Below, piece by piece: positions 17,550-26,423 of a stretch of 64,000 bases of DNA. Below the pieces are notes generated by a model that saw nothing but the letters and a program-made list of their open reading frames with translations, did no database searches and was not told the DNA's origin. The number at the start of each line of letters is the position of its first letter. The first letter of the stretch is position 1. Position numbers and translations under genes: made by a program. The stretch covers positions 744,001 through 808,000 of the forward strand of contig SOPS01000004.1 of NCBI GenBank assembly GCA_005239175.1, given 5' to 3'. The stretch comes from a halophilic archaeon SHRA6. GTDB lineage: Archaea; Halobacteriota; Halobacteria; Halobacteriales; Haloferacaceae.

Positions 17550-17912
17550 ATGAGCCGAGAGGACGGAACTGCGAGGACAGTCGCCGTGATCGCCACAGCC
17601 CCAGAGGGCGTTCAAAAGTACACGGCGCACATCTCTGTAGACGAGGGCGGCTCGATCGCCGCAGTCGATGCGGGTGCGCTCGAACGCTTCTTTGAGGTCG
17701 TCGAAGGTGGCACCGGGTCAGCGTTCGCTCGCGTCCGGGCTGTCGACATGACCGGCGAGGCCCGGCACCTCGACGGCGAAGATCCCCTGTTTTCGGTGAC
17801 GTTCGACGAGCCTGTCGCTGCCGAGTCGATCTCGCTGCGATTCGAGACGCTTGTCGGTCACGACGGCGAGACGATTCCGACCGAATCCGTCCGCTTCGAG
17901 GTCGTCGACTGA
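17550..17912 (+). CDS. Conserved haloarchaeal hypothetical protein
   Basis: 120 residues, beginning MSREDGTARTVAVIATAPEG and ending ESVRFEVVD. Acidic, mostly beta-strand pattern with no membrane segment, no cysteine pair and no catalytic motif that I recognise. It lies between an MFS gene and the tyrA homologue on the same strand with gaps of 58 and 60 bases, so co-transcription is possible but not shown. Codon use and acid content match genuine neighbours. Function unknown. Confidence 0.7.
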   Translation: MSREDGTARTVAVIATAPEGVQKYTAHISVDEGGSIAAVDAGALERFFEVVEGGTGSAFARVRAVDMTGEARHLDGEDPLFSVTFDEPVAAESISLRFETLVGHDGETIPTESVRFEVVD

Positions 17913-17972
17913 CGCTTTCAGCCCGCGTCTCCTCACCGAACGGCTTTTGCTCGATCGACCGCACGAACGGGT

Positions 17973-18728
17973 ATGGAACTGCTCGTTGTCGGTGCCGGCG
18001 AGATGGGCCGATGGCTCGCCGACACTATCGAACTCCCGGTCGCCTTCGCGGATCTCGATCAGTCGATCGCCGCTGACGCCGCCGCGAGTCGCCCAGACGC
18101 ACGCGCTGTCGACCCCGAGACCGACGAGCGGTTCGCCGCAGTGTGTCTCGCAGTGCCGATCTCGGCGGTCGAGTCGGCGATCGAAGCATACGCGCCGAAC
18201 GCCAGCGACGCGATCTTTGACATCTCTGGAGTGATGACCCCCGCGATCGAGGCAATGGACGAGTTCGCCGCCGACCTCGAACGCGCAAGCTATCACCCGC
18301 TTTTTGCGCCGCCGCGCGTCCCCGGCAACATCGCGGCGGTCTCACACGCGATCGGGCCAACCCTCGAAGTCGTTTCCGCGGATTTCGAGGCCGCCGGCAA
18401 CACCGTCTTCGAGACGACACCCGAGGAGCACGATCGGGCGATGGAGAGCGTACAGGCGGCTGCCCACGCGGCAATTTTGTCGTACGCGCTGGCCACAGAG
18501 GACGTCCGCACAGAGTTTTCGACACCCGTCTCAAAGCGCCTCGGCGGACTCGTCGGCACGGTCACTGAAGGCTCGCCGGACGTGTACGCCGAGATTCAGT
18601 CGGCGTTTTCCGGGGCCGATCGGGTCGCAGAGGCGGCCGCCGAGATCGCCACCGCCGATCGCGATCGGTTTGTCGAGCTGTATCGAAACGCAGGTACCGA
18701 CACGGCGGCTCGACAGAGACATGACTGA
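17973..18728 (+). CDS. Prephenate dehydrogenase family protein (TyrA-like)
   Basis: 251 residues. The Rossmann start MELLVVGAGEMGRWLADTI has the GxGxMG NAD(P)-binding motif. It is followed by 'CLAVPISAVESAIEAYAP', 'IFDISGVM' and 'HPLFAPP' (the His-Pro region conserved in prephenate/arogenate dehydrogenases), and a helical C-terminal dimerisation domain. It would oxidise prephenate to 4-hydroxyphenylpyruvate in tyrosine synthesis. Short single-domain form without chorismate mutase or ACT domain, common in haloarchaea. The next gene starts 36 bases downstream. Confidence 0.85.
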   Translation: MELLVVGAGEMGRWLADTIELPVAFADLDQSIAADAAASRPDARAVDPETDERFAAVCLAVPISAVESAIEAYAPNASDAIFDISGVMTPAIEAMDEFAADLERASYHPLFAPPRVPGNIAAVSHAIGPTLEVVSADFEAAGNTVFETTPEEHDRAMESVQAAAHAAILSYALATEDVRTEFSTPVSKRLGGLVGTVTEGSPDVYAEIQSAFSGADRVAEAAAEIATADRDRFVELYRNAGTDTAARQRHD

Positions 18729-18764
18729 CGGACAAGCAGAGCTCGCACTAACTGGTGAGCAACG

Positions 18765-20372
18765 ATGATCGACAGGGAGGCCGTCCGATCGAACGCCAAA
18801 TACCTCCGACGGGTCAGACCGATCGACCCAGAGGAGATCGCCGAGTACATCGAGGGCTACCCGCACCCAGCGGTCGTCCGCCAGACACTCCGGGAGGAGG
18901 CGTTCGATCTCGGGTTGTGCGAACGCGAAGACGGGACGTTCGTTCCCGTCGACGAGGAGCCACTGCCCGCACAGGGGTGGTCCCCAACCGCGTTCCCCGA
19001 AGAGTACGCGTTCGCACTCGAGGACCTCCTCGTCGACGCCTACGGCGCAAACTGGCACGTCGGCGACAGCGGCGATCGCCTGCGAGCGGCCATCCGCCGG
19101 CTCAAAACGGACTACTACTTCCGTAACGACGTCGAGTACGACGAGGTCGCCGCCCACGGCTACGCGATCTACCACCTGCCGGATTACTACGCCGTGATCG
19201 GCTACGTGCTCGAGACGATCGCTGAGCGCGGCTTGCTTCCGAGACAACTGCGGGTTCTCGACGTGGGAGCCGGCTCCGGCGGGCCTGCGCTCGGGCTTGC
19301 GGACTACGTCGGTGAAAGCGGGCTCGTCGAGTACCACGCGATCGAACCCAGCCCTGCCACCGACGTGTTGAAACGACTGCTCGAAGAGACCGGACGAAAC
19401 GTTCACACGAAAGTCCACGAGACGACGATTGAGTCGTTCTCTCCTGAGTCGATCGAGTCGATCGACTCGACTGATTTGAGCGAAGAGGCTGATTCGAGCG
19501 AGGAGGCTGACTCGAACGAGGAGACTAACTCGAACGAGGAGGCTGAGTCTATAGAGCCAGCCGATCGTGAGGATGCCGGAGCCCAGACGGACGGACCCTT
19601 CGATCTCATTCTCTTTGGAAACGTTTTGAGCGAACTCGACGATCCGGCCGCTGCGGTCGAGCGATCGCTCTCGTGGCTCGCCTCAGAGGGCTCGCTTGTC
19701 GCCTTCGAGCCGGCGGATCTGAACACCGCGACCGGCCTTCGGGAGGTCGAGCGCGCAGTCGCGCCACCGGCTGGCGACGTAACCGTCTACGCGCCGACGC
19801 TGCGACTGTGGGATGGGATGGGGCCGAGCGATCGCGGCTGGTCGTTCGACGTTCGTGACGACCTGGCGGTCCCACCGTTCCAGCAGCGGTTGGCCGACGG
19901 TTCGACGGATGACTCTGAGCACGGTGACAAATCGGCCGGCGCCGACGAGTCCGACGATACTGGTCCGGAGGCGTACATCAACACCGACGTGCAGTTCGCC
20001 TACAGCGTTCTGCGGACCGACGGCGAGCGTCGGTTCCAGGTGCGATCGAATCCACGGCGCTACGCGCGGATGGCAGACATGGAATCACACGTCACCGATC
20101 GAATCGACCTCCTGGCGGTGAAGCTGAGCCACGACCTTACTGGTGGGTCCGCGGACCGAAACGCACTCTTCAAAATCGGCGATGGGAGTCAAAAGCTCGA
20201 ACACTACGCGGTGCTCACACGAGAAACGACGTTGAACAGCGATCTGCAGGCGGCAGCGTACGGCTCCGTGCTGGCGTTCGAGAACGTCCTCGTTCTCTGG
20301 AACGATGACGAGGGTGCGTACAACCTCGTCGTTGACGATGAGACGATTGTTGAGACGATCGCCGGGCGGTAG
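18765..20372 (+). CDS. Rsm22-family (small ribosomal subunit) methyltransferase-like protein with acidic insertion
   Basis: 535 residues. The N-terminal helical region (1 to about 150) contains 'LRRVRPIDPEEIAEYIEGYPHP'. The SAM-binding motif VLDVGAGSGGPALGL is at about 163-177 and a post-I acidic loop reads EYHAIEPS. Later 'FDLILFGNVLSELDD' is the catalytic-side motif of Rsm22-type methyltransferases, which act on small-subunit rRNA or its assembly. A low-complexity insertion at about 224-275 is rich in Glu, Ser and Asp and built from hexapeptide repeats (see 19485-19556). It falls between strands of the methyltransferase fold. Substrate not shown. Confidence 0.8.
   Translation: MIDREAVRSNAKYLRRVRPIDPEEIAEYIEGYPHPAVVRQTLREEAFDLGLCEREDGTFVPVDEEPLPAQGWSPTAFPEEYAFALEDLLVDAYGANWHVGDSGDRLRAAIRRLKTDYYFRNDVEYDEVAAHGYAIYHLPDYYAVIGYVLETIAERGLLPRQLRVLDVGAGSGGPALGLADYVGESGLVEYHAIEPSPATDVLKRLLEETGRNVHTKVHETTIESFSPESIESIDSTDLSEEADSSEEADSNEETNSNEEAESIEPADREDAGAQTDGPFDLILFGNVLSELDDPAAAVERSLSWLASEGSLVAFEPADLNTATGLREVERAVAPPAGDVTVYAPTLRLWDGMGPSDRGWSFDVRDDLAVPPFQQRLADGSTDDSEHGDKSAGADESDDTGPEAYINTDVQFAYSVLRTDGERRFQVRSNPRRYARMADMESHVTDRIDLLAVKLSHDLTGGSADRNALFKIGDGSQKLEHYAVLTRETTLNSDLQAAAYGSVLAFENVLVLWNDDEGAYNLVVDDETIVETIAGR
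19485..19556 (+). repeat. 18-bp tandem repeat encoding acidic hexapeptides
   Basis: Four in-frame 18-bp units inside the Rsm22-type gene encode EADSSE, EADSNE, ETNSNE and EAESIE. The flanking codons (GATCGAGTCGATCGACTCGA) are also internally repetitive. This is a coding minisatellite that expands an acidic loop. Confidence 0.85.
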
Positions 20373-20444
20373 TAATATTCGACAGCAACTCAAGCCATCT
20401 GGACAGGCGTCGGGTTCATACCAGTAGAACCCCTAGATGTGGGT

Positions 20445-20993
20445 ATGTCAACTGAAACTGCGACGTTCGGCGGCGGCTGCTTTTGGTGCATCGAAGCCCC
20501 GTTCAAAGAGATCGACGGTGTGGAGTCGGTCATCTCCGGATACGCCGGCGGCCACGTCGAGAATCCGACGTACGAGCAGGTCTGTTCTGGCAATACCGGC
20601 CATGCCGAAGTTGTCCAGGTGGAGTACGACCCCGATCGACGCAGCTACGCAGATTTGCTGGAAGTCTTCTTCACGGTGCATGACCCGACCCAGCGAAATC
20701 GTCAGGGGCCGGACGTGGGCAGTCAGTACCGATCAGCGATCTTCTATCACGACGAGCGCCAGCGCGAGGAGGCTGAGGCATTCATCCAAGAACTCGAGGC
20801 CGCTGACGCGTACGACGACAGCGTCGTTACCGAGGTCGAACGGCTTGAGACGTTTTACGAGGCCGAGCCGCACCACCAGGACTACTACGAAAAGAACCCC
20901 AATCAGGCGTACTGTTCGTTCCACATCCCACCAAAGCTCGAGAAGGTACGATCGAAGTTCGCCGATCGGCTAAAGCCTGAACAGGTCCACTAA
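20445..20993 (+). CDS. msrA: Peptide-methionine (S)-S-oxide reductase
   Basis: 182 residues from ATG at 20445 (MSTETATFGGGCFWCIEAPF). The GCFWC motif is near the N-terminus, with the catalytic Cys12 and a second Cys15. The family continues with 'SGYAGGHVENPTYEQVCSG', 'HAEVVQVEYDP', 'FFTVHDPTQRNRQGPDVG' and 'YHQDYYEK-NP'. Reduces methionine sulfoxide in oxidised proteins, in the cytoplasm. A GTG two codons upstream is possible but unnecessary. Converges with the MFS gene at 21000, leaving six bases between stops. Confidence 0.97.
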   Translation: MSTETATFGGGCFWCIEAPFKEIDGVESVISGYAGGHVENPTYEQVCSGNTGHAEVVQVEYDPDRRSYADLLEVFFTVHDPTQRNRQGPDVGSQYRSAIFYHDERQREEAEAFIQELEAADAYDDSVVTEVERLETFYEAEPHHQDYYEKNPNQAYCSFHIPPKLEKVRSKFADRLKPEQVH

Positions 20994-20999
20994 CTGCTG

Positions 21000-22196
21000 T
21001 TAGCCTGTCGTCACTGTTGATGAATCCGCGGTGCGGGTTAACCGCCTGACTGCGCGGAGCGCGACGATCGCGATCAGGATCTCGGCACCGCCGACAACGA
21101 CAAACGCCGTGAGATAACTGTACGCGTCGGCGACAGAACCACCGATTAGAAACCCAGCCAGGAAGCCAAGGCTTCCGAAGACGTTGAACCCACCCATCGC
21201 GACCCCACGCTCACCTGGCGGAACCGTATCTGTCACGAGTGCCATCGTCGCTGGCGCGACGAGCGCGCCGCAAACCCCGACGAGAATCATGAGTGCGATC
21301 GCAACCTCGACGATCGGTGCGAGCCCGACCGCAATAATCGCGGCCCCATAACAGACCGAGCCGATCACGACCGGGACGAACCGGCCGATCCGATCGGACA
21401 GCGATCCCAAGGGGTACTGCAACAGCGCAAACGGGAGGAAAAACGACGCGAGCGCGATCCCCACGCCGGCTGCGTCGAGTCCGAACACGTCGCTGAAGTA
21501 GTAGACGCCGACGAGCGAAAAGAAGCCGGCTGTGAGCCGGTCGATGAAGCCGAACGCGTAGGGGATCCGCAACGCTGGGCGGTCACGAAGCGTCCCCAAA
21601 ACCGACGTCAACGCCAGCCCACCCGACGGAGCCCGATCGGTGACGGTCGCCGCAATCACCCCGGCAACAATGAGCGCGCCTGCCCCGGCGTACACCGGCG
21701 CAAACGGGTCCACCGAGGCGAGTTGTCCGCCAACGACAGAGCCGATTGCCGCCCCGAGGCCGATCGCAATTCCCGCTGCGCCCATGTTCCGACCGTGGCC
21801 GCCACTGAGATCCATGAGCATCGTGATCGAGAGTGAAAACGCGCCGATCGTGAACGCGCCGCCGGCCACTCGAAGGAGCAACACCGCCTCAAAACTCGCA
21901 CCGATCGACGCCAGCACGGGCAACAACAGGTAGCTACTGGCCCCACCGATCGCGCCGAGGACGACAAGCGGCATCCGGCGTCCGAGGGTATCGCTTACTG
22001 CGCCCCAGACGGCCGCGAATGTCACAAACGCTCCGACCTCCGCGACGAGAAACCACATCCCTGCACTGATGCCACCCGGTGCCCCGAGGGCGATTACCAG
22101 CCCATCAAGCCCAGGATACAACAGTACCTGCGAGATGAGCACCATCCAGACGACCATCGCGAGCCGGACCCGATCGAATAGAGGCTCGCGTTCCAT
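21000..22196 (-). CDS. Major facilitator superfamily transporter (efflux type)
   Basis: 398 residues from ATG at 22196 (MEREPLFDRVRLAMVVWMVL). Twelve hydrophobic segments. Motif A occurs after helix 2 as 'WGAVSDTLGRRMPLVVLG' and in the second half as 'GSLSDRIGRFVPVVIG'. The overall pattern resembles drug-efflux (DHA1-like) carriers. Substrate unknown. A GTG seven codons upstream is possible, but the hydrophilic MEREPLFDR start is typical. A 36-base gap follows to the next leftward gene (22233), which encodes a lipoprotein. Confidence 0.88.
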   Translation of the reverse strand: MEREPLFDRVRLAMVVWMVLISQVLLYPGLDGLVIALGAPGGISAGMWFLVAEVGAFVTFAAVWGAVSDTLGRRMPLVVLGAIGGASSYLLLPVLASIGASFEAVLLLRVAGGAFTIGAFSLSITMLMDLSGGHGRNMGAAGIAIGLGAAIGSVVGGQLASVDPFAPVYAGAGALIVAGVIAATVTDRAPSGGLALTSVLGTLRDRPALRIPYAFGFIDRLTAGFFSLVGVYYFSDVFGLDAAGVGIALASFFLPFALLQYPLGSLSDRIGRFVPVVIGSVCYGAAIIAVGLAPIVEVAIALMILVGVCGALVAPATMALVTDTVPPGERGVAMGGFNVFGSLGFLAGFLIGGSVADAYSYLTAFVVVGGAEILIAIVALRAVRRLTRTADSSTVTTG

Positions 22197-22232
22197 ACCC
22201 ACTTTTAGCGCCCCCAACGGAAAGTGTGTACG

Positions 22233-23285
22233 CTACTCGAGCTCGACGGTTGGTGTCCCAAAGAATGCCGTCTCATAGCCTTCGTGTCTAGCGATCTGCG
22301 TCGGTGTTTTTACCGAAACTGAGACCGCCGAGTTCGCGTTCAGATCGGCTACTGACGCGCCGTAGTGGAACCCGAGTTCGGGATCGATCGCCGGCGACAG
22401 CCGGATCGAATCGCCGCCCTCGACTGAGGCCGCTAATCCAAGAAGCGGAATCGCCAGATCGTTGTACCGCGTTCCCGCCGTGACCGCAAGGTATGGCTCT
22501 GAGCCAAAGCGATCGGCGTCGATCGCCGCAGCCCGATACTGGATGTCGTCCGCCAGCGCGCTTCCGAGCCGATCATCAGGGAGTTCCTCAACGAAGCCAA
22601 GTGGCATTCCTCCCATCGACATCACCTCAAGCGCGCCCGGTTCGCCCTGTCGGTCGGGGTACTCCTCGAAGGACAGGTCGTTGCGATCGGATTCACTGTA
22701 CTCGAAGTCGATCGAGACGGTACTCGCACCGTCGAATCGACCCTCGTATTCCCCGTATGCGGCGCCGGAGATCCCTTCGATCGTTACGTCAGCGGTGTAG
22801 GTGCCGTCGCCGTCAAGGTGGTAGTTGTCGCCGTAGTGAAAGCCCATCTGCTGAGAGAGCATCGGGTACACCGTCTCGCGTTCGTTTACGTCGTTGCCGC
22901 CGGTGACGGCAACGTTGACCCCTGAGACCGGCAACGCGGTCTCGGTTTCGGTATCCCACACGCCGACCATCAGGTGCACCGCGTCCTCAGCTTCGACGTC
23001 AAACTGGCGGGGCTCGTAGCCCGAATCCGCGGAAAAGACCCGCCAGAACCGGTGTGGAAAGGTGTACATGAGTGCGGCCGCGAGACCGTTTTCAGCCTGT
23101 CCGCGGCCGGCCATCCGCATCGCTTCGGTGTGTGTCGGGACGTAGATCGCATCGGGGCGATCCTCGACGAGCGGCGGTTCGCGCCCGTAGGTCGTCTCCC
23201 CGAGCACCGAAATCCCGTCGGTGCAGCCAGCGAGTCCCGCGGCAATAGCAGCCCCTGAGCTGGCCAGAAGCCTCCGTCTGTGCAT
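22233..23285 (-). CDS. Tat lipoprotein with two P19-like (iron-transport associated) domains
   Basis: 350 residues. The N-terminus MHRRRLLASSGAAIAAGLAGC carries a twin-arginine motif and a lipobox (LAGC, Cys21), so it is exported folded and anchored by lipid. The mature part has two similar halves. Each contains a 'GFHYG' segment (MGFHYGDN about residue 153, LGFHYGAS about 316) and 'GTYTADV'-like strands, resembling the P19/Tp34 immunoglobulin-like iron-binding proteins. Inferred role: metal, probably iron, binding at the cell surface. It is divergent from three genes at 23386-25622 that look functionally linked. Confidence 0.7.
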   Translation of the reverse strand: MHRRRLLASSGAAIAAGLAGCTDGISVLGETTYGREPPLVEDRPDAIYVPTHTEAMRMAGRGQAENGLAAALMYTFPHRFWRVFSADSGYEPRQFDVEAEDAVHLMVGVWDTETETALPVSGVNVAVTGGNDVNERETVYPMLSQQMGFHYGDNYHLDGDGTYTADVTIEGISGAAYGEYEGRFDGASTVSIDFEYSESDRNDLSFEEYPDRQGEPGALEVMSMGGMPLGFVEELPDDRLGSALADDIQYRAAAIDADRFGSEPYLAVTAGTRYNDLAIPLLGLAASVEGGDSIRLSPAIDPELGFHYGASVADLNANSAVSVSVKTPTQIARHEGYETAFFGTPTVELE

Positions 23286-23385
23286 ATAGATGAGAGTTGA
23301 TCCGATCGGTTACGGGTTCTGGTTCAGTCGTCGAAGGCGGGGCTCGAACCGAATACGTTAGCCGTCTGTAGTACCAAAATTGCGT

Positions 23386-23748
23386 ATGCACGGTGTCGCA
23401 CCGGCTCACAGCGTCACCGGCGGCACTGCGCTCTCCGTGATTACGATCGCGGGGGTGCTGTCGGCGATCGTCTTCGGCATCAGCGCCGCGGCGTTCCTCC
23501 GACGACGTTCGGTCGCGTACCTGCTGTTGACGATCGCGTTTGGGCTCCTATTTGCCCGCTCGGCTGTCGGGTTCGCATCGCTCACGGGGATGATTCTGGA
23601 CGGAACGCACCACCTCCTCGAACATGCGATCGATGCCCTCGTGGCTGCGGTCGTCATCGCAGCCGTGTACTACGCCAGACAAGCCGAACGGCGAGCCGCA
23701 AACTATCCCGAGACGGGAGGATACGACGACGAGCCGGGCGAACCATAG
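23386..23748 (+). CDS. Three-helix membrane protein next to iron-related genes
   Basis: 120 residues from ATG at 23386 (MHGVAPAHSVTGGTAL). Three hydrophobic segments (about 18-38, 44-66 and 80-102) are separated by short basic loops (RRRS). The histidine-bearing segment 'GTHHLLEHAIDA' falls just before the third helix. A TTG two codons upstream is less likely. No known domain assignment from memory beyond a haloarchaeal family often beside the P19-like lipoprotein. Possible partner in metal sensing or transport, which is inference from context. 55 bases before the regulator gene. Confidence 0.65.
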   Translation: MHGVAPAHSVTGGTALSVITIAGVLSAIVFGISAAAFLRRRSVAYLLLTIAFGLLFARSAVGFASLTGMILDGTHHLLEHAIDALVAAVVIAAVYYARQAERRAANYPETGGYDDEPGEP

Positions 23749-23803
23749 GATCGAACCAACAACCAACGAATCCAGCGCACACGAGACACGCTACAGCCAA
23801 CCA

Positions 23804-24316
23804 ATGAACGAAACACGACAACGGATCGAACAACACGTCCGCGATCGACCTGGAATCCACTTCAACGGGCTGGTTCGGGAACTGCAATTGGCACCTGGAC
23901 AGGTACAGTACCATCTCAAGCGACTGCTGAGATCGGACGTACTCGTGTCGGAACCGCGAGATGGGCGGACCCACTACTTTCCGCCGTCGTACGATCCCTG
24001 GGAACGGCGCGTGCTCTCGCGGTACCGTCGCGAGACAAGCCGAGACATCCTTACGTGTTTGTTAGAGAACGGGCCGATGCGATCGACCGAGGTCACAGAC
24101 AGCGTCGGTATCGCTCGAAGCACCCTCTCGTGGCATACGACCCGGCTCGCAGAAGACGGAATCGTCGAGCGGGACAAAGATTCCCGTGGTCGGACAATCC
24201 TCTCGCTGGCAGATCCAGAGTCGACTGCAGCGCTGTTAGACGAGGTGACGCCGTCGAAGACAGCACGGGCGACCGATCGGTTCACGCGGCTGTTTGACGG
24301 ATTGTTTGAGGGGTGA
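23804..24316 (+). CDS. Transcriptional regulator with two winged-helix domains
   Basis: 170 residues from ATG at 23804 (MNETRQRIEQHVRDRPGIHF). First winged helix about 1-70 ('HFNGLVRELQLAPGQVQYHLKRLLRSDVL'). Second about 80-150 ('ILTCLLENGPMRSTEVTDSVGIARSTLSWHTTRLAEDGIVER'). This tandem MarR/ArsR-like layout is common in archaeal regulators. The longer in-frame extension to 23624 would overlap the preceding gene and is rejected. Its stop is four bases before the EfeB-like gene start, so it is probably co-transcribed with and controls it. Confidence 0.85.
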   Translation: MNETRQRIEQHVRDRPGIHFNGLVRELQLAPGQVQYHLKRLLRSDVLVSEPRDGRTHYFPPSYDPWERRVLSRYRRETSRDILTCLLENGPMRSTEVTDSVGIARSTLSWHTTRLAEDGIVERDKDSRGRTILSLADPESTAALLDEVTPSKTARATDRFTRLFDGLFEG

Positions 24317-24320
24317 GCCG

Positions 24321-25622
24321 ATGGGAGAGCGTGACGCTGATCGATCCCGACGATCGTTCCTCAAAGCTGCTGTCGCTGTCGGCGGAACCGCAGCGCTGTC
24401 GGCCTGTCTCGAGCGGTTCGACGACGAGGAACCGATCCCGACCGGTACAGACGATCCCTCATCACTCCCGACGGGCCAACACGAATGGAACGACACACTC
24501 GATCGTGACGAAGCGGGCAACGTCGTCCTCCCCGAACACCACCTACTACTGTACCTCTCGATACGCGACGACGGCTCGCCGACCGAGGAGGATCGCGAAA
24601 CCGTTGGGGCCGCGCTCGAAACGATCGAGCGCGCCTACGAGCGGAGCAACCGCGGCGCAATCGCGGAGATCGCCTACTCGCCGGCGTACTTCGATCGCTT
24701 CGAAACCCCGCTGGCAGAATCCGTCGACCTCCCTGAACCCAAGACGCTCTCACCGATCGAGAATCCGACGTTCGACACCCACGACGCGCTGTTGCACCTC
24801 ACCTCCGATCGCGGCGAGGCGCTGCTTGCGATCGAGACGACAATGTTCGGCGAGGAGAGCGATCGTCCCGACGAACTCAATGGGATTTCGGTGGCCGATC
24901 GGCTCAACGAGGTGTTCACCGTCGCGGATCGCCGAACCGGATTCATCGGCCCCGGCCTTCCCGCGGCGAACCAGGATATCGACGGAATCCCAGACGGCGA
25001 TCCAGTCCCCGAGGCCTCGCCGCTGTTTATGGGATTCAAAGCCGGGTTTATTGGAAATCAGGCTAGCGAGTCTGCAGTGACGATCGAGGCGGGGCCCTTC
25101 ACCGGGGGGACGACGAAACACGTCTCTCGGATTAGACAGGAACTCGACAAGTGGTATCCAGAAAACGACTACGAGACGATGGTCGCTCGGATGTTCAGTC
25201 CCGAACTCGCAGATCGCGGGGCAGTTGAAGGCGTCGGCGAGAACCTCGGCGAGACCAATGGAATCACTCCAGAAGTGTTCGATCGCATCCGCGAACACGC
25301 AGAAGAGTATGGGCTCGTCGGTCACGCCGAGAAGGCCGCGCGGGCGAATCGAGACGAAAACGGCGAGCCGCTGTTGTTGCGCCGACACATCGAGTCGACC
25401 GACGGTGACGTTGCCGCACTACACTTTCCGTCGTATCAGCGCGAAATAAGTGCATTCGAGCGGGTGCGGGAAGCCATGAACGGCACCGATCTCACCGACA
25501 TGCCCCAAATCCAACAGCGGGTCAACAACGGAATATTACGATACATTTTCACGACTCACCGGGGGAACTTTCTGGTCCCGCCGCGATCGCTTCGGTCACT
25601 GCCAACACCGACTGGCGATTAG
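24321..25622 (+). CDS. Tat-exported lipoprotein resembling DyP/EfeB-type peroxidases
   Basis: 433 residues from ATG at 24321. SRRSFLKAAVAVGGTAALSAC gives a canonical twin-arginine signal and a lipobox (Cys29). The mature region has DyP-like landmarks: 'LLLYLSIRDDG' near the start, 'FTVADRRTGFIGPGLP', 'LFMGFKAGFIGN' where DyP enzymes carry a GxxDG loop, and a late 'LLLRRHIES'. The catalytic Asp of the GxxDG motif is not obvious, so peroxidase activity is uncertain. By analogy with EfeB, a role in heme or iron handling outside the membrane is possible. Preceded four bases upstream by a double-wHTH regulator. Stop is 10 bases from the convergent DsbA-like gene. Confidence 0.65.
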   Translation: MGERDADRSRRSFLKAAVAVGGTAALSACLERFDDEEPIPTGTDDPSSLPTGQHEWNDTLDRDEAGNVVLPEHHLLLYLSIRDDGSPTEEDRETVGAALETIERAYERSNRGAIAEIAYSPAYFDRFETPLAESVDLPEPKTLSPIENPTFDTHDALLHLTSDRGEALLAIETTMFGEESDRPDELNGISVADRLNEVFTVADRRTGFIGPGLPAANQDIDGIPDGDPVPEASPLFMGFKAGFIGNQASESAVTIEAGPFTGGTTKHVSRIRQELDKWYPENDYETMVARMFSPELADRGAVEGVGENLGETNGITPEVFDRIREHAEEYGLVGHAEKAARANRDENGEPLLLRRHIESTDGDVAALHFPSYQREISAFERVREAMNGTDLTDMPQIQQRVNNGILRYIFTTHRGNFLVPPRSLRSLPTPTGD

Positions 25623-25632
25623 CTAATGATCG

Positions 25633-26295
25633 CTACTGGAGTTCTGCGTCGATCGCATCGGCGATCGGCCCGTAGGACTCCTCGACTGAGTCGTAGCCAC
25701 TGACGATCGATCCCTCGACAACAATACCAGGCGTGCCAGAAATCCCGATGTTGGTCCCGCGCTCGCGATCGGCATCAGAGACGGCCTCATACGTGCGGTT
25801 GCTCCCTGCGGCGATCGTCGTGCACGGATCCGCATCGAGTCCATCTGCCTCGTCGCCGACAAGCTGCCAGCTGTAGTTGTCGATCGACTCGTACATTGCC
25901 TTCGAAAACGCGAAGAACGCCTCGTTCCCGGCAGAATCTTGAACGCTGCGAGCGGCGCTTGCGATCTCGTAGGACCACTCGTCGCTGACGGGGATGGGGA
26001 AATCCCGGTGGACAATGTGTGCGTCACCTGCGTCGACGTATTCGGATTCGAGGTCTGGGAGCACTCCGGTGGAAAACGTCGCACAGTGTGGACACGAAAA
26101 GTCCTCGAACACCTGCACCGTCACCGGCGCGTCAGACTCACCGAGCACCGGTGCGTCCATCGACGACACCGGCTCGGGAGCGTCAAGCGAACAGTCGTAG
26201 CTGGTATCGATTTCATCGTCGCCAAGACAGCCCGCGACACCGACGATCGTACCGGTTCCGATCGCCGTGAGAACCGATCGGCGTGTGGGGTTCAT
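25633..26295 (-). CDS. DsbA-family thioredoxin-fold lipoprotein
   Basis: 220 residues. MNPTRRSVLTAIGTGTIVGVAGC has a twin-arginine motif and lipobox (VAGC, Cys23). The thioredoxin-fold domain holds 'FEDFSCPHCATFS' with the redox pair Cys68-Pro-His-Cys71 and the cis-Pro loop 'GISGTPGIVVEG', both diagnostic of DsbA-like oxidoreductases. Expected to form or reshuffle disulfides in exported proteins at the cell surface. The window encodes several cysteine-containing exported proteins (49859, 57396). Two further cysteines, at about 35 and 143, may form a structural pair. Confidence 0.92.
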   Translation of the reverse strand: MNPTRRSVLTAIGTGTIVGVAGCLGDDEIDTSYDCSLDAPEPVSSMDAPVLGESDAPVTVQVFEDFSCPHCATFSTGVLPDLESEYVDAGDAHIVHRDFPIPVSDEWSYEIASAARSVQDSAGNEAFFAFSKAMYESIDNYSWQLVGDEADGLDADPCTTIAAGSNRTYEAVSDADRERGTNIGISGTPGIVVEGSIVSGYDSVEESYGPIADAIDAELQ

Positions 26296-26423
26296 GTTCC
26301 GAATATCGATCGGCGCGTATTTAGGCGCGTTGAACCGGAATCGTCGGAATCAGACCGTAGGTTCTGTGGCGAGTGAGATCGCTGTCCGACAGTACTTTGA
26401 CAGGCCACTCCCAAGCGTTGTGT

